DNA of 64,000 nt. Origin: Monarcha castaneiventris obscurior (taxonomy: Eukaryota > Chordata > Aves > Passeriformes > Monarchidae). The stretch spans positions 2,542,001 to 2,606,000 of the forward strand of contig JAMPIT010000174.1 of assembly GCA_026261815.1 (NCBI GenBank), written 5' to 3'. Below, piece by piece: positions 48,343 to 61,705 of this stretch. Made by a program: the position numbers and the translations under genes. Position 1 is the first letter of the stretch. Each line of letters opens with the position of its first letter. The notes under the pieces were generated by a model. It was given only the letters and a program-made list of their open reading frames with translations, did not search any database and was not told where the DNA came from.

Positions 48343-51300
48343 TCAATACTGGAAGTATATTAAAGGAAGATTCACTTTCAAAAAGATAAGCTTTTCAAAG
48401 TGTTCAATCATTAACCTTGACTGACTAAAGCTGTTGCTTTCATTGGATGTACTGAACAATCTCTCTGAAGGAATAATGCTTGGTGGACAACCCAAGAATC
48501 TGACAGCCAATTTTGACAGTACTGGCCAAGATGACTTCTTAAAGTTCCAGTAAGTTAGAGGATCACAGTTATGCTCAAGCACTTCTTCCTCCAAGTAAGA
48601 AAGCACCATTTCCTCTGGTAACTTTGCTCTCTCTTTCAGGTCTTTTGTTTTCTTCATGTCACCCATGAGTGACCAAAGATTATCTTCCCCATACGAATTT
48701 GTAGATGGTGAACCTATATCACATCCATTGGAAACAGGTTTATCATCATCTGAGGTAGAACTCATTATTTCCAGCTCCCTGATTAAGTCTTGTTTATATT
48801 GTTCAGCCTCCTCTTCTGTAAATAACGATGTTTTATACCGGGGATCCAGAAGTGTAGCAAAAATGTACCTTGGATCATGAAGTGTGGAGGACAACCTACT
48901 CACCATAGCTTCTTTCAAAGATTTCAGCATAGTATCTATGCCCATAGTTTCCTCAAACAGCATTTCTATTTTTCTGTTAAGTATATGAATCATTGGAATC
49001 ACTTGGCTTAGAGTAGACATGTGTGTACTCATCTCCCTACTTGCAGCTTCGAAAGGTTTGAGAGCGTGACACACTGACTGCATGACTTCCCACTGATCGC
49101 AACTTATTAGCTCCCGAAAGCTGCACTCTATTGACATTTCATCAATTGCTCTTTTCTGTTCAATAAGACGTTCAAGCATATGAAATGACGTATTCCACTT
49201 GGATGGAACATCTTGTATTAGCTGATGCTGAGGCAACTCATACTCTTTTTGCAACTCAGCTAACTTCTCTTTTGCTTTTGCTGACCGATGGACGCGTTCA
49301 CAGATCTTTCTTGCAATACTAAGCAAATTCTGAACCATTCTCTGGCTTTTGATGGCCTCATTTACAATTACATTAACAGTGTGACTAAAACATTGTACAC
49401 TTGAATGATCACCTTCATTTAAAGTTTTCTCTATACTCTGATTATCAGTAACAGTAATCCCAATCTGAAGTCCAATGGAAGTAATCCACGTTTCCCACCA
49501 GTATTCTAACTGCTTTTGAATACTGATTCCATTGTAGTCGCAATCGATTTGTGATACATTTAATAGTGCTGAACAATGGTAATCTTCACACTGTGGTCGA
49601 AATGAAGACTCAAATGTTACCCAGTGAGCAGTCAGGGTTAGATACTCTCGTGTTTGGTTGCTCATCCATATTCCAGATGTAAAATGGATCACTCCACTTT
49701 CAGCTTCTTTAAGATGTGAAATAATTATTTGTTTTACATTATCATACATATCTGGAATTGCTGTCCTAGAAAAGTAAGATGGAGAAGGTAAAGAATACTG
49801 AGGTTGCAAATACTCAAGCAGCCTGTTAAAGCCAATGTTGTCTACAAAAGAATATGGCTGAAGGTCAAGTGCAATCATTTCGGCTACAAGACTTGTGATT
49901 TTTTTGGCAACTGGGTGAGAGTCACAAAACTTGTCATTGGTTTCATCAAAATTTGAAGATCCTAGTAATTCTGTGCGGAGTGGCATGTGATTATCCGTAG
50001 ATGAGGATAATACTGTCTCTGGGACATCAGTTTTCAATACGTTGTTATGAAACCGCTGCAAATGTCTTAGAAGGCAACTTGTGCCTAGGTTTGTTGGCTT
50101 TTTCCCCCTACTTATTATACGTCCACAGTGTGTACATATTACTTTTGTTGAATCTGCAGAACAAATTGAAAAGTGATTCCACAGTTTTGAGGTCTTCTTA
50201 CTATTAACAGGAAATATAATTTGATTATCATGTGTAACCATTGTAGGCAAGTCAGTCAACTTTGAGGATGAACATTCTGCAGAAGCCAAAGTGGCGTAAG
50301 GAGAATTTGCCAAACTCACATCAAGAAAGCTTTTTTGGTTTCCAATTACATCAGGATGGCGTCTATATAGGTGTCTCATTAAGCAGCTTGTGCCCACATC
50401 TCCTTTCTTACCACGACTTATCATACAACTACAGTATCTACATACTGCTTTTAGACTGTCTGCAGGTGAGAGTGAAAAGTGGTGCCAGACTTCTGACTTA
50501 AGCCTTTTCATAATCCTTTTGTTTTGCTGAAACACAGCAGTAGGTTCAAATATTAGTGGACCTAATCCCTCACACTGTTTTTCAGGAGATGAAACAAAGG
50601 AGACTTCACCTATATCATCAGAAGATGACAACATTGAGTCTTCCACTAGAGCATCTCCAGAAGTGATATTAGTATGGATCTCCTCAGAGATTCTGTCTGG
50701 AGAAGAGGAAACAGAAGTTGGTTCTTTCATTAGTTTTCCAGGAGAGGATGACATAGAATTCAGATCGCTATCTGATGGTAATAAAGAAGGCAAGAGAGTA
50801 GGAGGTGCAGTGTAGAGAGGTGGTATGCTGGTACCACCCCCATTCTCTTGCAGGACAATGGAACGATGAGCTCTCCACATATGTCTTATTAAACAACTCG
50901 TTCCTAAGTCTTTTCCATTTTTTCCTCTACTGAATTCATTCATGCAGTGGATGCAAACAGCTTTAGAATTATCTAGAGGTGACAAATAAAAGTGTTTCCA
51001 GACAGCAGATCTCCTTCTAGAACCTGATGCACTCTTTGGAATTACAACTGTTTTTTCTGCTACATTCTCAACAGTGTCATCATATTGGTTGTTGGCTTGC
51101 TGTGGAGATGAACCAACCATGACTTCTTCTTTGCTGCACTTTTCAGAAACTGAGAGATCTGGAATTTCTTCAGAAGAAACAATGGAAACAGATTCCTCCA
51201 TTATTCGATCTGGAGATGGTATTTTAGAAGCCATTTTCTTGACCAGTTTTATGGGGGATAACATAGAACTCAGATCTCCAACATCTGCAGATTGAGGTGG

Positions 51301-51861
51301 CAGCAATAATGTAGATGAAGAAAACGAAGATATACCTGGCATAGTCCCATTTTCTTGAATTAGTACAGTGGGATGTGCTCTCCTCACATGTCTCATGAGA
51401 CAACTTGTACTCAGGTCCTTTTCATTTTTACCCCTGCTAAATTCTTTCATACAGTACATACATATTGCTTTAGTGCTATCTCTAGGAGATATAAAAAAAT
51501 GGTTCCAAGCAGGTGACTTTTTTCTGGAGCTTATGTTTCTGCTAGAAAGGAGGCTTTGTGTCACAGCTTCCATTGCTACATCATACAGCGTATTACTATA
51601 CTGAGAAAAAAGAGATCCATAATCATCTTCATTTTCTGTAGACAAATATTTGCCAGGGTTGTTGGTAATGAAGTTCTTTTCTTTGTCTTCCTGTTCATCA
51701 CTGCTGTCTGCATGTTTGAAATCATCTTGTTCTGTCTTTATATCCGTTCTTTCTAGAGTACAGTTAATGTTGTCGTCTTCTTGCTCTACTTTCAAGTTAT
51801 TGATTTTACCTAATACAAAATTATCATCCATTCCGGGGGAATCTGCTTTACTCATGTCCAT
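48343..51861 (-). CDS. ZBED4: ZBED4, BED-type zinc finger protein 4 (domesticated hAT transposase; single coding exon)
   Basis: Nuclear DNA-binding protein derived from a hAT transposase, with proposed transcription-regulating roles. Uninterrupted frame of 1172 residues (human about 1171). I start at the ATG at 51861: a TGA lies in frame just upstream at 51888, and the N-terminus aligns with human from this Met ([18 protein letters not shown]). An acidic N-terminal region is followed by four BED fingers at about 116-167, 283-336, 453-505 and 556-608. Each has the W-x-H-F start, C-x2-C, the SRGK(N/K) segment, TSCL and a terminal H-x4-H. Then comes the transposase-derived RNase-H-like region (VKKITSL-type start near 650). 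The hATC dimerisation region ends it, with [14 protein letters not shown] from about 1125 and the end [13 protein letters not shown]. No frameshift or stop. It converges on ALG12. Confidence 0.98.
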   Translation of the reverse strand: MDMSKADSPGMDDNFVLGKINNLKVEQEDDNINCTLERTDIKTEQDDFKHADSSDEQEDKEKNFITNNPGKYLSTENEDDYGSLFSQYSNTLYDVAMEAVTQSLLSSRNISSRKKSPAWNHFFISPRDSTKAICMYCMKEFSRGKNEKDLSTSCLMRHVRRAHPTVLIQENGTMPGISSFSSSTLLLPPQSADVGDLSSMLSPIKLVKKMASKIPSPDRIMEESVSIVSSEEIPDLSVSEKCSKEEVMVGSSPQQANNQYDDTVENVAEKTVVIPKSASGSRRRSAVWKHFYLSPLDNSKAVCIHCMNEFSRGKNGKDLGTSCLIRHMWRAHRSIVLQENGGGTSIPPLYTAPPTLLPSLLPSDSDLNSMSSSPGKLMKEPTSVSSSPDRISEEIHTNITSGDALVEDSMLSSSDDIGEVSFVSSPEKQCEGLGPLIFEPTAVFQQNKRIMKRLKSEVWHHFSLSPADSLKAVCRYCSCMISRGKKGDVGTSCLMRHLYRRHPDVIGNQKSFLDVSLANSPYATLASAECSSSKLTDLPTMVTHDNQIIFPVNSKKTSKLWNHFSICSADSTKVICTHCGRIISRGKKPTNLGTSCLLRHLQRFHNNVLKTDVPETVLSSSTDNHMPLRTELLGSSNFDETNDKFCDSHPVAKKITSLVAEMIALDLQPYSFVDNIGFNRLLEYLQPQYSLPSPSYFSRTAIPDMYDNVKQIIISHLKEAESGVIHFTSGIWMSNQTREYLTLTAHWVTFESSFRPQCEDYHCSALLNVSQIDCDYNGISIQKQLEYWWETWITSIGLQIGITVTDNQSIEKTLNEGDHSSVQCFSHTVNVIVNEAIKSQRMVQNLLSIARKICERVHRSAKAKEKLAELQKEYELPQHQLIQDVPSKWNTSFHMLERLIEQKRAIDEMSIECSFRELISCDQWEVMQSVCHALKPFEAASREMSTHMSTLSQVIPMIHILNRKIEMLFEETMGIDTMLKSLKEAMVSRLSSTLHDPRYIFATLLDPRYKTSLFTEEEAEQYKQDLIRELEIMSSTSDDDKPVSNGCDIGSPSTNSYGEDNLWSLMGDMKKTKDLKERAKLPEEMVLSYLEEEVLEHNCDPLTYWNFKKSSWPVLSKLAVRFLGCPPSIIPSERLFSTSNESNSFSQSRLMIEHFEKLIFLKVNLPLIYFQY

Positions 51862-52263
51862 GGATGACAAATTCTTGCCAAGACTTCATTTATTAATAAA
51901 TATAGATAATTTAAAAGATTATTTAAAAATTGATTAAAATTAGGTATCTTGTATCCCGAATGTAAAACAACATGTGTGCATGTGTTAAAATAATCTCTGG
52001 TTTATGAATTCTGTATCCGTGTTCTGCATAAGCAAATATAATTAGTCATGAAAATGCATTTAAAAATTACAGACTTAATTAATTGAATCTCATTTTTTCC
52101 CAGGATCAGGACATTTTAGGTCATAGATGAATGTTCTCAAAGACAGCTACTGCTAAAGGCTTCATGTTGTAAATATAATCCTAAAAAATGAATGTTCTAT
52201 TTTCTTGTTGAAGAAAGCCATTCTGTTCATCTTGATTGGGCAACTGAGATTCTCTTACACCGT
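51862..52263 (-). other. ZBED4: ZBED4 5' UTR part of coding exon, with acceptor
   Basis: A TTTTTTTTTTCTAG acceptor on the minus strand ends at 52264, the best one upstream of the ATG. If used, the coding exon begins at 52263 and has a 402-nt leader. That leader contains a short upstream frame, MNRMAFFNKKIEHSFFRIIF and two Thr, then TGA. The first, non-coding exon must be further upstream and is not visible. Confidence 0.55.
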
Positions 52264-53538
52264 CTAGAAAAAAAAAATCAGAAGACAAAGTTGACTAACA
52301 CATTAAAGAACTACAGTAAAGGTAAAATGAAAGCAGGCACTTAAGTATTCTGTAGGTTTGGGTTTTTTTCTCCTTTGAGATAAAATCTATTCAATGTACT
52401 ATTGAGAAAAGAAAGAGGAAAAATCCCAACATTTACTCAATACATTTACTGTGGGCAAATATGTGTCTACACAGACAGCTCTGGTTTAACTTTGACAAAA
52501 TCTAGTCCAAGCATCACTTCTGTATTTGCTTGCACATACCTATGCCTCATCCTACATCCATAATTCAACCACTGCAGGCACACACATATACTGAAATACA
52601 CACACACATACATAATATCTAACCCCATATACTATATAGGTGTCTATATCTACCAATATATATGAACACAAGCAGGCATTTAATCACATTAGGACAGAAG
52701 TATGTACTTAAAATCAAATGTTATTTCATAGTCCTGTACATGTGAGCCCCTCATTACTGACAGCAGTCTTTAAAAAGAAAACAAGAAACCTCTGTAAGGG
52801 TGTCCAGCATTGTCACACTAATCACTCTTCCTCTGACCATAGTCACACATTTGTACTCATGCCATAACACTCCCAAACAAGCTACTTTTAGAGTTTCATG
52901 ATTAAAATTGAAATGTTTATTTTAGGACAACTGAGCTGTATAAATGCTATACAGACAGGTCTTCCAAAAGCATAGCAACATCACTCAGTAGCAAAGATAC
53001 ACACAGTTGTATATACTGGTGCCTAGTGCAGCACTGCCAGCTCAAGTCCCAAAAGTTACACTAGAAAGCCCATTTACAACAAGAGAGCTAATTTCAGTTG
53101 TGAGTAAAGGTTCTTTGCCACCAATTCCAGTACAAAGAGTAGGTTTTGAAGTTGCATATAAAGTTTCATACAAAAAGGCAACAGCAGCCTCAAAAACTGG
53201 AACCCCCCAGTAGTCCCTCACAAACATGAAGAAGCTGTCTGCATTTATCGGTCACTTTTTTTTCCCCACTACAATTATATTAGAATTTTAAATTTTGCCA
53301 AACCCTTTCCAATTTATTCTTTTGCGCCATTAATGCAGTTATTGGTGCCTTCATTCAAGATAACAAACATTTTTGGCCACACTGGTGATGCTTACACTAT
53401 GCATTGCAATTTTTGCAAACTAAATTTTATGGAACTCTTTCTCCACAGCTGAAGCCAAAACACAAATTTAAAATGATTATTTTAAAAACTTCTCACAACT
53501 TTCATGTGTTACTAAAACACAAGAAGAATTGGGCTGAT

Positions 53539-53620
53539 TCTTGGGGTGTCCTGCACAGGCCCAGGAGTTGGACTTGATGATCCTCATGGTCCCTTCCAAA
53601 TCAGCATATTCTATGATTTC
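53539..53620 (+). mobile_element. CR1 LINE 3'-terminal fragment
   Basis: An 82-bp piece: TCTTGGGGTGTCCTGCACAG, CCAGGAGTTGGACTTGATGA, TCCTCATGGTCCCTTCCAA, ending in TATTCTATGATTTC. Typical CR1 last 80 bp. Confidence 0.85.
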
Positions 53621-55737
53621 GGCAATGGAAATTAGCTGTAGCCACAAAACACATTAAAAAGGCTGTTATTCACACTGACATTTCCCCCCGTATCAAGATC
53701 AATGTCATATTAGCTTTGTAACCTATTTTAACTAATTTTTCTCTGAGGTCTGTTTACAAGAGAAATTAGAAATACTTTCTGTGAACTTCTGATTCATGGA
53801 AAGCCTATCACAGTGATAACTTCCTTTCTTTTCCAGTGCAAGGGAAGGGGCAGGGAAAAAGAGGGGCAATGATCTTACTGCAGCTATTTTAAGAAAAGGG
53901 AGATGGAGCACTCAGAACTTGCTAAGAGGTAGGGAGCAAGTCTGCTTTTCTTTCTGTGTGAGTTTTAGTATTTGTGCCTTTCTCTCTCATTCCCGGGGGG
54001 GCGGGGGGAAAGATATTTTCAGATACCAAAAGGTATGAGGTTTGAGCATGAAGAACAATGAAGGGAAAGATTTGAAGAAAAACCTTAGATTTCTAGAAGA
54101 AATTTACAGTACACGAGACTTTCCACTGGCTTGTGAAGTCACATGTGAGAACAATTCTGGCTGCCAGACTAAATTTACATGACTCACTATAAAACTGAAT
54201 GAAAGAGAAATTAATGATCACACACATACTGATGATATGGAAGTACATAGATCTGGGACGAGAGAGAGTGTAATATAGTCAACTTTTTTTAATAGCAATC
54301 AATTCAAGAGGATTTTTGTTTCATCTTTACTTTGATCTAATCTGTGAATTTGGAGCTTGTACTGCAAACAGGAAAAGCAAGAAAATATAATAAGCTGTTG
54401 TGACTTAGGATCACAGAACAGAAAGGCTCACAAGCAAGTGACTTGATGCAGAGCTTACAGAGCATAAATTATGCATGGAAGTGCCAAGTTACAGTAAGGA
54501 CATTACAGATTCCTAGCTAGATTTGCACAAAATAAATGCGTATATCTACTGGCATCGGGTTCTGATGAAGCTGTGTGCAATTTCTTTGGCTCAGAACAGG
54601 TAATCACATTTTCATCCTTCAATTCCTGCAATTTCTCAACTATGCAAAACCAATTCTAGGCTTTAAACAGAAAAACGCGAAGGTGCTTCAAGTGCCTCTG
54701 TCCTGATAAGCAGTGACTGCTTAACACAGTGAAGCTCAAGGTAGCTGTGATGGGAAGATTTGAAAACCTGATAAATATAACCAGTTGCAAACTTTACAAC
54801 CACACTTAACTAGATTGACATTCATTAACAACACATTGCCAGTGGTTAAGTTCTTAATCATTATCAGCCATTATCACTACATATTCAAACACTTAGGCCC
54901 TAATCACCTTATCCTAAATTAGCTTTGAGTACACAATACCACTGAGCAGATGCCATGTAAGTTAAATACTGATGGCTGTGGTCCTTGACAGTCTTACATT
55001 ACTGAAGCTGAGGTGAAGAGGTGAGGGAGCTATTTGGACTCTGAAGCAGGAACCATGGTAGTAGACTTCTTCCTTCCCTATTTCTCCTTGCTGTCATTGC
55101 ATGTTTTTAATATTCATACTCTCCTCCACCAAAAAATGTGGGATGCAATCTCATCTGCTCCTGATCCTATTATCTTTATTTCTTCAGGACCAAAATTTTT
55201 TCTTGGTCCACCAGAAAGCTTTCCTGATTATTCTGTATCCTTGGTTTTTGATTGCAGTTTTTACTGCTTGAACTGTTGATTCACATGGTCTTTGTCCCCG
55301 TTTTGTGCAAGTAAACCTTTGTCTCCCTTTGCAGCTAGATGTTATTTATATATTTATGCTTAGCTGTGAAAATGCCTCCCTGCTGTTAACAGGGTTATTA
55401 TTCTATTAGCAGTGTTAGAAAGCACTTACAGACTGTGGTCAGTTACACTATTTTAGTGTACTTATGACTGAGTGTAAGACAAGAAAAAATTATTTATATC
55501 TTGCCCACTTTATGGCTGCTATAGTTCTCTGGCTACATAGTACATATTCTTCTCAGCTTTGTTTGCTGCCCTCAAGAAATTAGCAGAAATAGCTGAGATT
55601 AGAAGAGACAATCACTTCCTGGGAAATCCCCAAAGTTGGATGCCCCTTAGAAGATTTTGAATGTATTTTTTTCCATTTTCTTTCAAACATCTAAGCACGA
55701 TTTTTGTTGCTTTGAGAACTGGCCAAATGGCAGAGCT

Positions 55738-56025
55738 CAGAGGGTTGCAATCAGCAGGGCAGTCTAGTCAGACGAAACCTAACTAGAACAAACCTGAAAC
55801 ACAGGAGGGTCCATCTGAATACAAGGAAAAGCTTTTCTTTTGACAGTGACAGAGCATTGGATGTGGCTGCCCAGAGAGGTTGTGGAGTCTCCTTTGGAGA
55901 TATTCAAAACCCGACTGGACAAAGATCTTTTCCAACCTGCTCCAGATGAACCTGCTTTAGCAGGGGAGCTGGACTAGATGATCTCCAGAAGTCCCTTCCA
56001 ACCACCATCATTCTCTGCTTCTGTG
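55738..56025 (+). mobile_element. CR1 LINE fragment with internal deletion
   Basis: Starts with a more upstream CR1 segment (GAGGGTTGCAATCAGCAGGGCAG reduced form, then GTCTAGTCAG). It jumps to the 3' region: GTGGCTGCCCAGAGAGGTTG, GAGATATTCAAAACCCGACTG, GGAGCTGGACTAGATGATCT, CCCTTCCAACCACCATCATTC. The join implies an internal deletion or 5' rearrangement. Confidence 0.85.
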
Positions 56026-58053
56026 TTATGATGTTACACGACGCTGTAAAATTAAGTCAAGCTACTTCCCTTCAAACACCCTTGCATGTTCAACTGAAAT
56101 TATCTTTAGAATACAGTCCCCATAATACTCAGGGTTAGAAACATAGATGTTTTTCATCTCATCCTCCCATGCCAACTCTATGCAAGAGTCAATCTGTTTT
56201 AATATGAAACAAAAAAGGATGGAATGTTTTAAAATTTTAGTCACCTAGAACAAAGTATGAATTCGGTTATGACCACGTTCACATAGCTTATTTACTCTTG
56301 GACCTAAGCAACTCAAAATTAAGGACTACTGCTAAATGAACAGAATATTCAAGAAGAAAAATGTTTTCAAAGATACAAAATGCCACAGGCAGTCAGCTCA
56401 AAGTGATTTATGCTTTTGAAATCTCCACAATGAGATACAGAGTCACCTTGCAACAAAAAAATCTTCAAAGAAAATAAATGGAACTAAAGAACAACTCTCT
56501 GCTCAAATGCGCTACTCTGGACTATTAGCTCCTGAGCAGCTGCAGTCAGTGGTTTGCTGTGGTAAGAAGACTGCAGAAACATTTTATAGGATTTTCCATT
56601 CAAGATGGGATTACTGAAAACGTACAGTGGTTGACAAGAAACATCTGGAGAATGTCACTGATCCTGAGTGCCACAGCAAACTGCCATGACCAGAAGAAAT
56701 CACTGCTGAAGGAAGGAGGTACAAAGTGAAACGCTGGTGTCTCAGAATTGCAGAGACATACATTAACACACAGAGAAGTATGAAAAGTATGCAAGAACAC
56801 TGAACCATAAGCTGATTATTTTTTGTAAAGCAGGGAGTAGGCTGTAAGCTTTAAACGATTTTAGATTGAATAGTCAGGCAATAATCATGAACTTGATTAT
56901 ATCACAGAATCTTGGTGCAAATAAGGGTCTAGAAAAAGTAGCTTAAAACAAAAAACTTTACATTATTATTGAAGAGCAAGTAGTGTAAATACAAAGACAT
57001 ACACATGCAAAATGCAAGAGCAGTTTTTTCAAGAAAGATGCAAATTGTGGAGACAGTGAAAGTAAAAGCATTTACTAGTTTGAAAAAAAAAATCTAAACA
57101 GTGACATTTTGAGCATAAGATGTACATAAAAGCTCATTAAAAGTAATTTGCACAAACCAATGTCACTTTTATAATAGCGTTAATCTTGTTTACTTTTGGA
57201 AATGTACAGGCACCATTAAGAATACCAAATAAAAAGCAAAACCCTAAGAGAAAACAATATGAGCAATAAGAAACACATACTTTAGGAAATTATTATTTGC
57301 TTCAACTGCAACGGCAGGTACTATGCTAATTATGAAATATTTGCTAAAACAAAACAATCAAACAAAACAAAACAGAAACACACACACACAAAACCTCCTC
57401 CAAAAATCCAAAGAACACACATCCAAAATCCTAAACAAATAAGCAGAACATATTCATATAAATTTATAGTCCAGGTGAATCTTACTGATTTTCAAAGTTG
57501 TAAATCCCTTGAAGAAAGAAAACTAAGAACAGTGCATTTTTTCTATAGAAATTTTCCATGACAAAATATCAGTACAAGCTAACCCATAAGGAACTACACA
57601 GGTTTGCAAGATACTGATCAATCAAATTGCAGAATTAAAACTGCAAAACTGGCACGTTAGTTACACTAAAACAAGGTGGGTCCTACTCTCATTTCACAGC
57701 TCATACAAATTGGCACAGATGGACAAGCATGAACTAGGGGTATGCAATAGTTTAATCTCAAATAAAGTACAGAAAGTCACATTTAATAGAAGAAAAAGTT
57801 GTTCTGGACACCATGGGAGGTATGATTTGTAGACAACTGCTCAAGAGAAAAGAGGTGACACCTTTACTCTTCCATTACTTTTTTGTCACCTGAAAGGCAG
57901 ATCTTATGAAAACCAGTAACTGCTGTGGTTTTCCAAAGGTTGTCTCTCCAACTTGTAAAACACCCTCTCACATGCACAACCCCAAATGCTCCATCTGGAC
58001 ACAAAGGAATGAAGAGTGGAAACAGCACCACCAATACTGAGCACTGCTGTGTG

Positions 58054-58077
58054 CATGTCAACAATGTTGTTGACATG
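58054..58077. repeat. Perfect 10-bp inverted repeat, 4-nt loop
   Basis: CATGTCAACA and TGTTGACATG flank ATGT, giving a fully paired 10-bp hairpin. There are no flanking features that would make it a miRNA precursor, as pairing stops beyond the arms. Confidence 0.6.
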
Positions 58078-61000
58078 AATAGTCTTCTGTGAGCTCCCTG
58101 GTGTGCTTGTGCTACTTGTCAGGACACGACACAGAGATCTCCAATTTGCTGAAGTATAAAGATGCTCATGCCCCTTCACGTTGCTGGAAAACTCAGGGCT
58201 TGGTGTAAGCTGCGGCCTAAATCAGTCATTGCAAGCAGAGAAAAAAAACAAGGCGTAGACAGCTGAGTATTACAGTCACCTTACACTCTGAGTACTCAAC
58301 TCTAATTACAAATGCAGGACTTTATCTGAAGCAGAGACTAAAAAGATAAAAATGGCCACTAAATGTAAACATTCCCCTCTTTCTTGCCTCTTGCCCCACA
58401 AAACATCAAATAATTTTACTGTGAACACATATGATTTTAAGCAGTAAAATAGATCTGCTAGGGCCAAGCTACACTTTTCTGGTTTAGTGGACTTTTCTCT
58501 ATGTTTTCTATTTTCCCCACCACCTCTAATTAAATAACAATTCAAGAAGGTAACAGCTCAGAAGTAAAAATTTTAGTCATAGACTATTGTTAAATGGACA
58601 GCGTTGAGTTAAAATCTAACCAGCACACAGAAAACACCTAACACTGTACATGCTCAAACTCCTCAAATTTAGCCTCTTACTCTTGAAAGGTATTTTTATT
58701 TGTACAGCTGTTTTCTTCTCTTGCTGCTGTATGACATGAAAAGTCAATGGGATGCTGTTTACTAATAATTTTCAGATATTCCCTAAAACCTCAGAAAAGA
58801 TTCAAAACTAGAAGCTCCAGCTTTGTACCAATACCTCCATCTGAAACCCTAAATCATCTGCAACACAGTGTGCATGCCAGCTCCCCCTGCACAAAACTAC
58901 ACTGGTTCTTACTCCATTGTGTAAAAGGTTGAAAATAATTCATGACAGTGGTCAAACTGAAGAGAAACAATATGATCTCCAAATTAGCACAATTCAAAAA
59001 AATACTTTGGAACAGAGACAAAGTGGAAATGAAGATGTAATTTTTAAAGTAATGTTTATTTTTAAAAAAGGGGATCCAGTTCTTAATTGAGTTCTTACAC
59101 TCATATCCTCAACCATAAAACTTCTTAAAAGAATTGAGAAAATGCTTTTAAAATATGATACATTACTATTATACAATATTATACATTTCATATTAATCAA
59201 AGTGTTATATAAATAAGGATGTTCATGTTAGCATGTATACCATTTACATCGGGCTGACATCTAGTTCTGGTAGCTCTGTTTAATGGTGTAGCAGGATGCT
59301 CTGCCTGGAATGGGTGAAAACCAACTTGAACAATGCCCTGTTTGCAAACCTACAAGTAGTAAATGAAAAAGGGAGCATTGTGCTGCTTTTGGTGTTGAAT
59401 GATGCTGAAACCAGTCTGACTCATCAGTCCCAAAGCTAAACATCCTGATAGTGAGATGAACGTATGGTAGATCTGTTCCTGGATAAAGGAACAAACAAGT
59501 GATACTGATAACTTATCCAAAGCTGCTGAGCTGACACAGCTGATCTGACATCTGACCATCATCAGTCACTTTACACTATAAAAGCCCAGTCCCAAATTTT
59601 AATGCAGGGTCTTCTGGCATAAGCCTTCTTGTAGTGTATGTATGGAGATTCCTTCCCTGAGTGGGGACATCCCTCAAGGTTACTCCTCTTACTCCTTGAG
59701 GCTGAGCTAAAGAGATTTGCCCAAGGTCGTTGTTATGGGTGAGTAACATCAATCTACTTAATTGTTTTCCCAGCTTTAATAAAATTGCTTTAATACAACT
59801 GCTTCAATACTGCTTCATAGTGCACTATACTGTAATAGTTGTTACAGTTCTATACTGTGTAGTAAACAATTCTGTAAATCATTTGACTCTAATCATTATC
59901 ATAATACATCACATATATATTTATATAAATATATCTGGTCTGCCATCCTTAATCCTGCAGGACAAAGTTGTATAAAGGTCCAATTACACCTGTATAATCC
60001 TTTAAACAAAAACCATTGACAAAGTGTGGGGTAAGACTGGATCCTCTCTGAGAAGTAGTTTAGAAAGCATGGAGGTCCTCTCTGCACCCTCTGACTCAAC
60101 AGGAGGGCTTCCATAACAAACTTTGTCTGAAGCACCCACTCTGCCCACTGGATTTGGTAAACAAGCTCAGTACCCAAATGTTTCATCAGACTCAATGCAG
60201 GCTGACTGCTCAGAATGTGTAAGAATAAAGGTGTCTGACACAGGGTACTGAGTCAAAGCTCAACCTTATTTCTGGAGAAATCAAGCTTCATAATTTATCT
60301 ACCAATTCATTAAGCACATACCTATTTGAAGCATCATCCTCCACCACCTAGACTTAAGTAACACCCTTAAATATGCTAAAGCCCATAGCACAGAAATCCC
60401 CATTCCACACGATTTTGAACAGCATTTATCTTAAATGTAAAATAAAAATGTAAAGCTACAACAACAAAACAATCACCCTGGTCAAAATAATGTCACTCCC
60501 AACTTCTAGTAAAAAAACAAAGAAGCATGTTGTATTACCACCATACATAACATTATGTATCACTAGAATTAGTAGCACTATTCACACCTACAACCACCCG
60601 ATAAGCCTTTAATTGTTGCTATTTTTTTTTCCTTAGTGCACTAAAAATACCATCAGATCTCAAATGGGGTTATATCCCTTCACATGCCCTTTGCTAACTT
60701 CCCATTGCAGCACACTGTAATGAAGGACAAAAAAAGCAGGTTCTACACATGCTAGTAATTTCTGTCCCAGCTTCTACTAAGAAATTACTCATAAAAAACA
60801 GATCTATCACACTAAGTAAACTATGTCAACATTTGTCTAGGATCCAAACTGTCTCAAGTGTTGAAGTGTTACTTCTCATTATCAGGCATGCAATACTTGC
60901 AGGATATGTTTCTGAGCTATTGTTCACACCTACAAAACGTCAGATCTTTCATTTGTTAAAATAACAATGTTTTAAGCAATAGTTTCATTAAAACTTTAAG

Positions 61001-61681
61001 CAGGATATTCCCAAGTCTTACACATCAGTTCAGTGTTGCTACAGCAAATTATACATTTATTTTGATATTTTTATCTTTTATAATTTTTGACCAACCAGTA
61101 TCATATGCTGATATGATGGGGAAATTCTTAATGTTACAAGAAATAAGATGGTTTTCTTAAGTAAAAATTTAGATTTTTTTTTTTTTACACAGCTGAAGCA
61201 TGTATTGTTTGGCTTAGAGCACTTTTAGAGCAAGACATCAAAGCTGCTTTTAGTTTCACATGCTGTACAATTTGGGGCTGACAGGAGATGAATGAAGGTT
61301 GCAGTAACACAAGGGTAAAATGGAGAAGATAAAAATAATAACAGAGTAGAAAAGATGCATCAGTATTATCACAGAATAGGAAAAGCACACAACCAAAACC
61401 ACAGTAACAACAGGTAAGCTAGAAAAGAATGAAAGGCAAAAAACTACAGATTTACTCCATACTGCTAGAGAATGGCAGCTTGCTTCCAGAAAAGCATCAG
61501 AAAATTCAAAGCAATGCTCTTCTAACAACTCTTCTCTCCAAGTGATCAATCCTCTGAATAGCCCATTAGACTCTTCTCCTTCTCCTCCCATGCATCTCCC
61601 ACAGCTGACAAAATAAATTGGATAGAATTAGGATAGGTGATTTTTCTGACTACTCTACCTTCCTAGCTTGCAACATAAATT

Positions 61682-61705
61682 AAAAACCCACTTTTGTGGG
61701 TTTTT
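61682..61705. repeat. Perfect 10-bp inverted repeat, 4-nt loop
   Basis: AAAAACCCAC and GTGGGTTTTT flank TTTT. It looks like a bacterial intrinsic terminator but lies in vertebrate intron-like DNA, so it has no such meaning here. Confidence 0.6.

Noticed and set aside
51862..51870. ZBED4 start three codons further upstream
   Set aside because: That codon is TTG, not ATG. The first ATG after an in-frame stop is at 51861 and fits the human N-terminus.
50001..51937. Several 66-95 codon plus-strand frames opposite ZBED4
   Set aside because: They are shadows of the long ZBED4 frame, with no independent support.
59708..59735. GATTTGCCCAAGGTC resembling a MIR core
   Set aside because: Only about 15 bp match and the flanks do not continue the pattern; too short to call.
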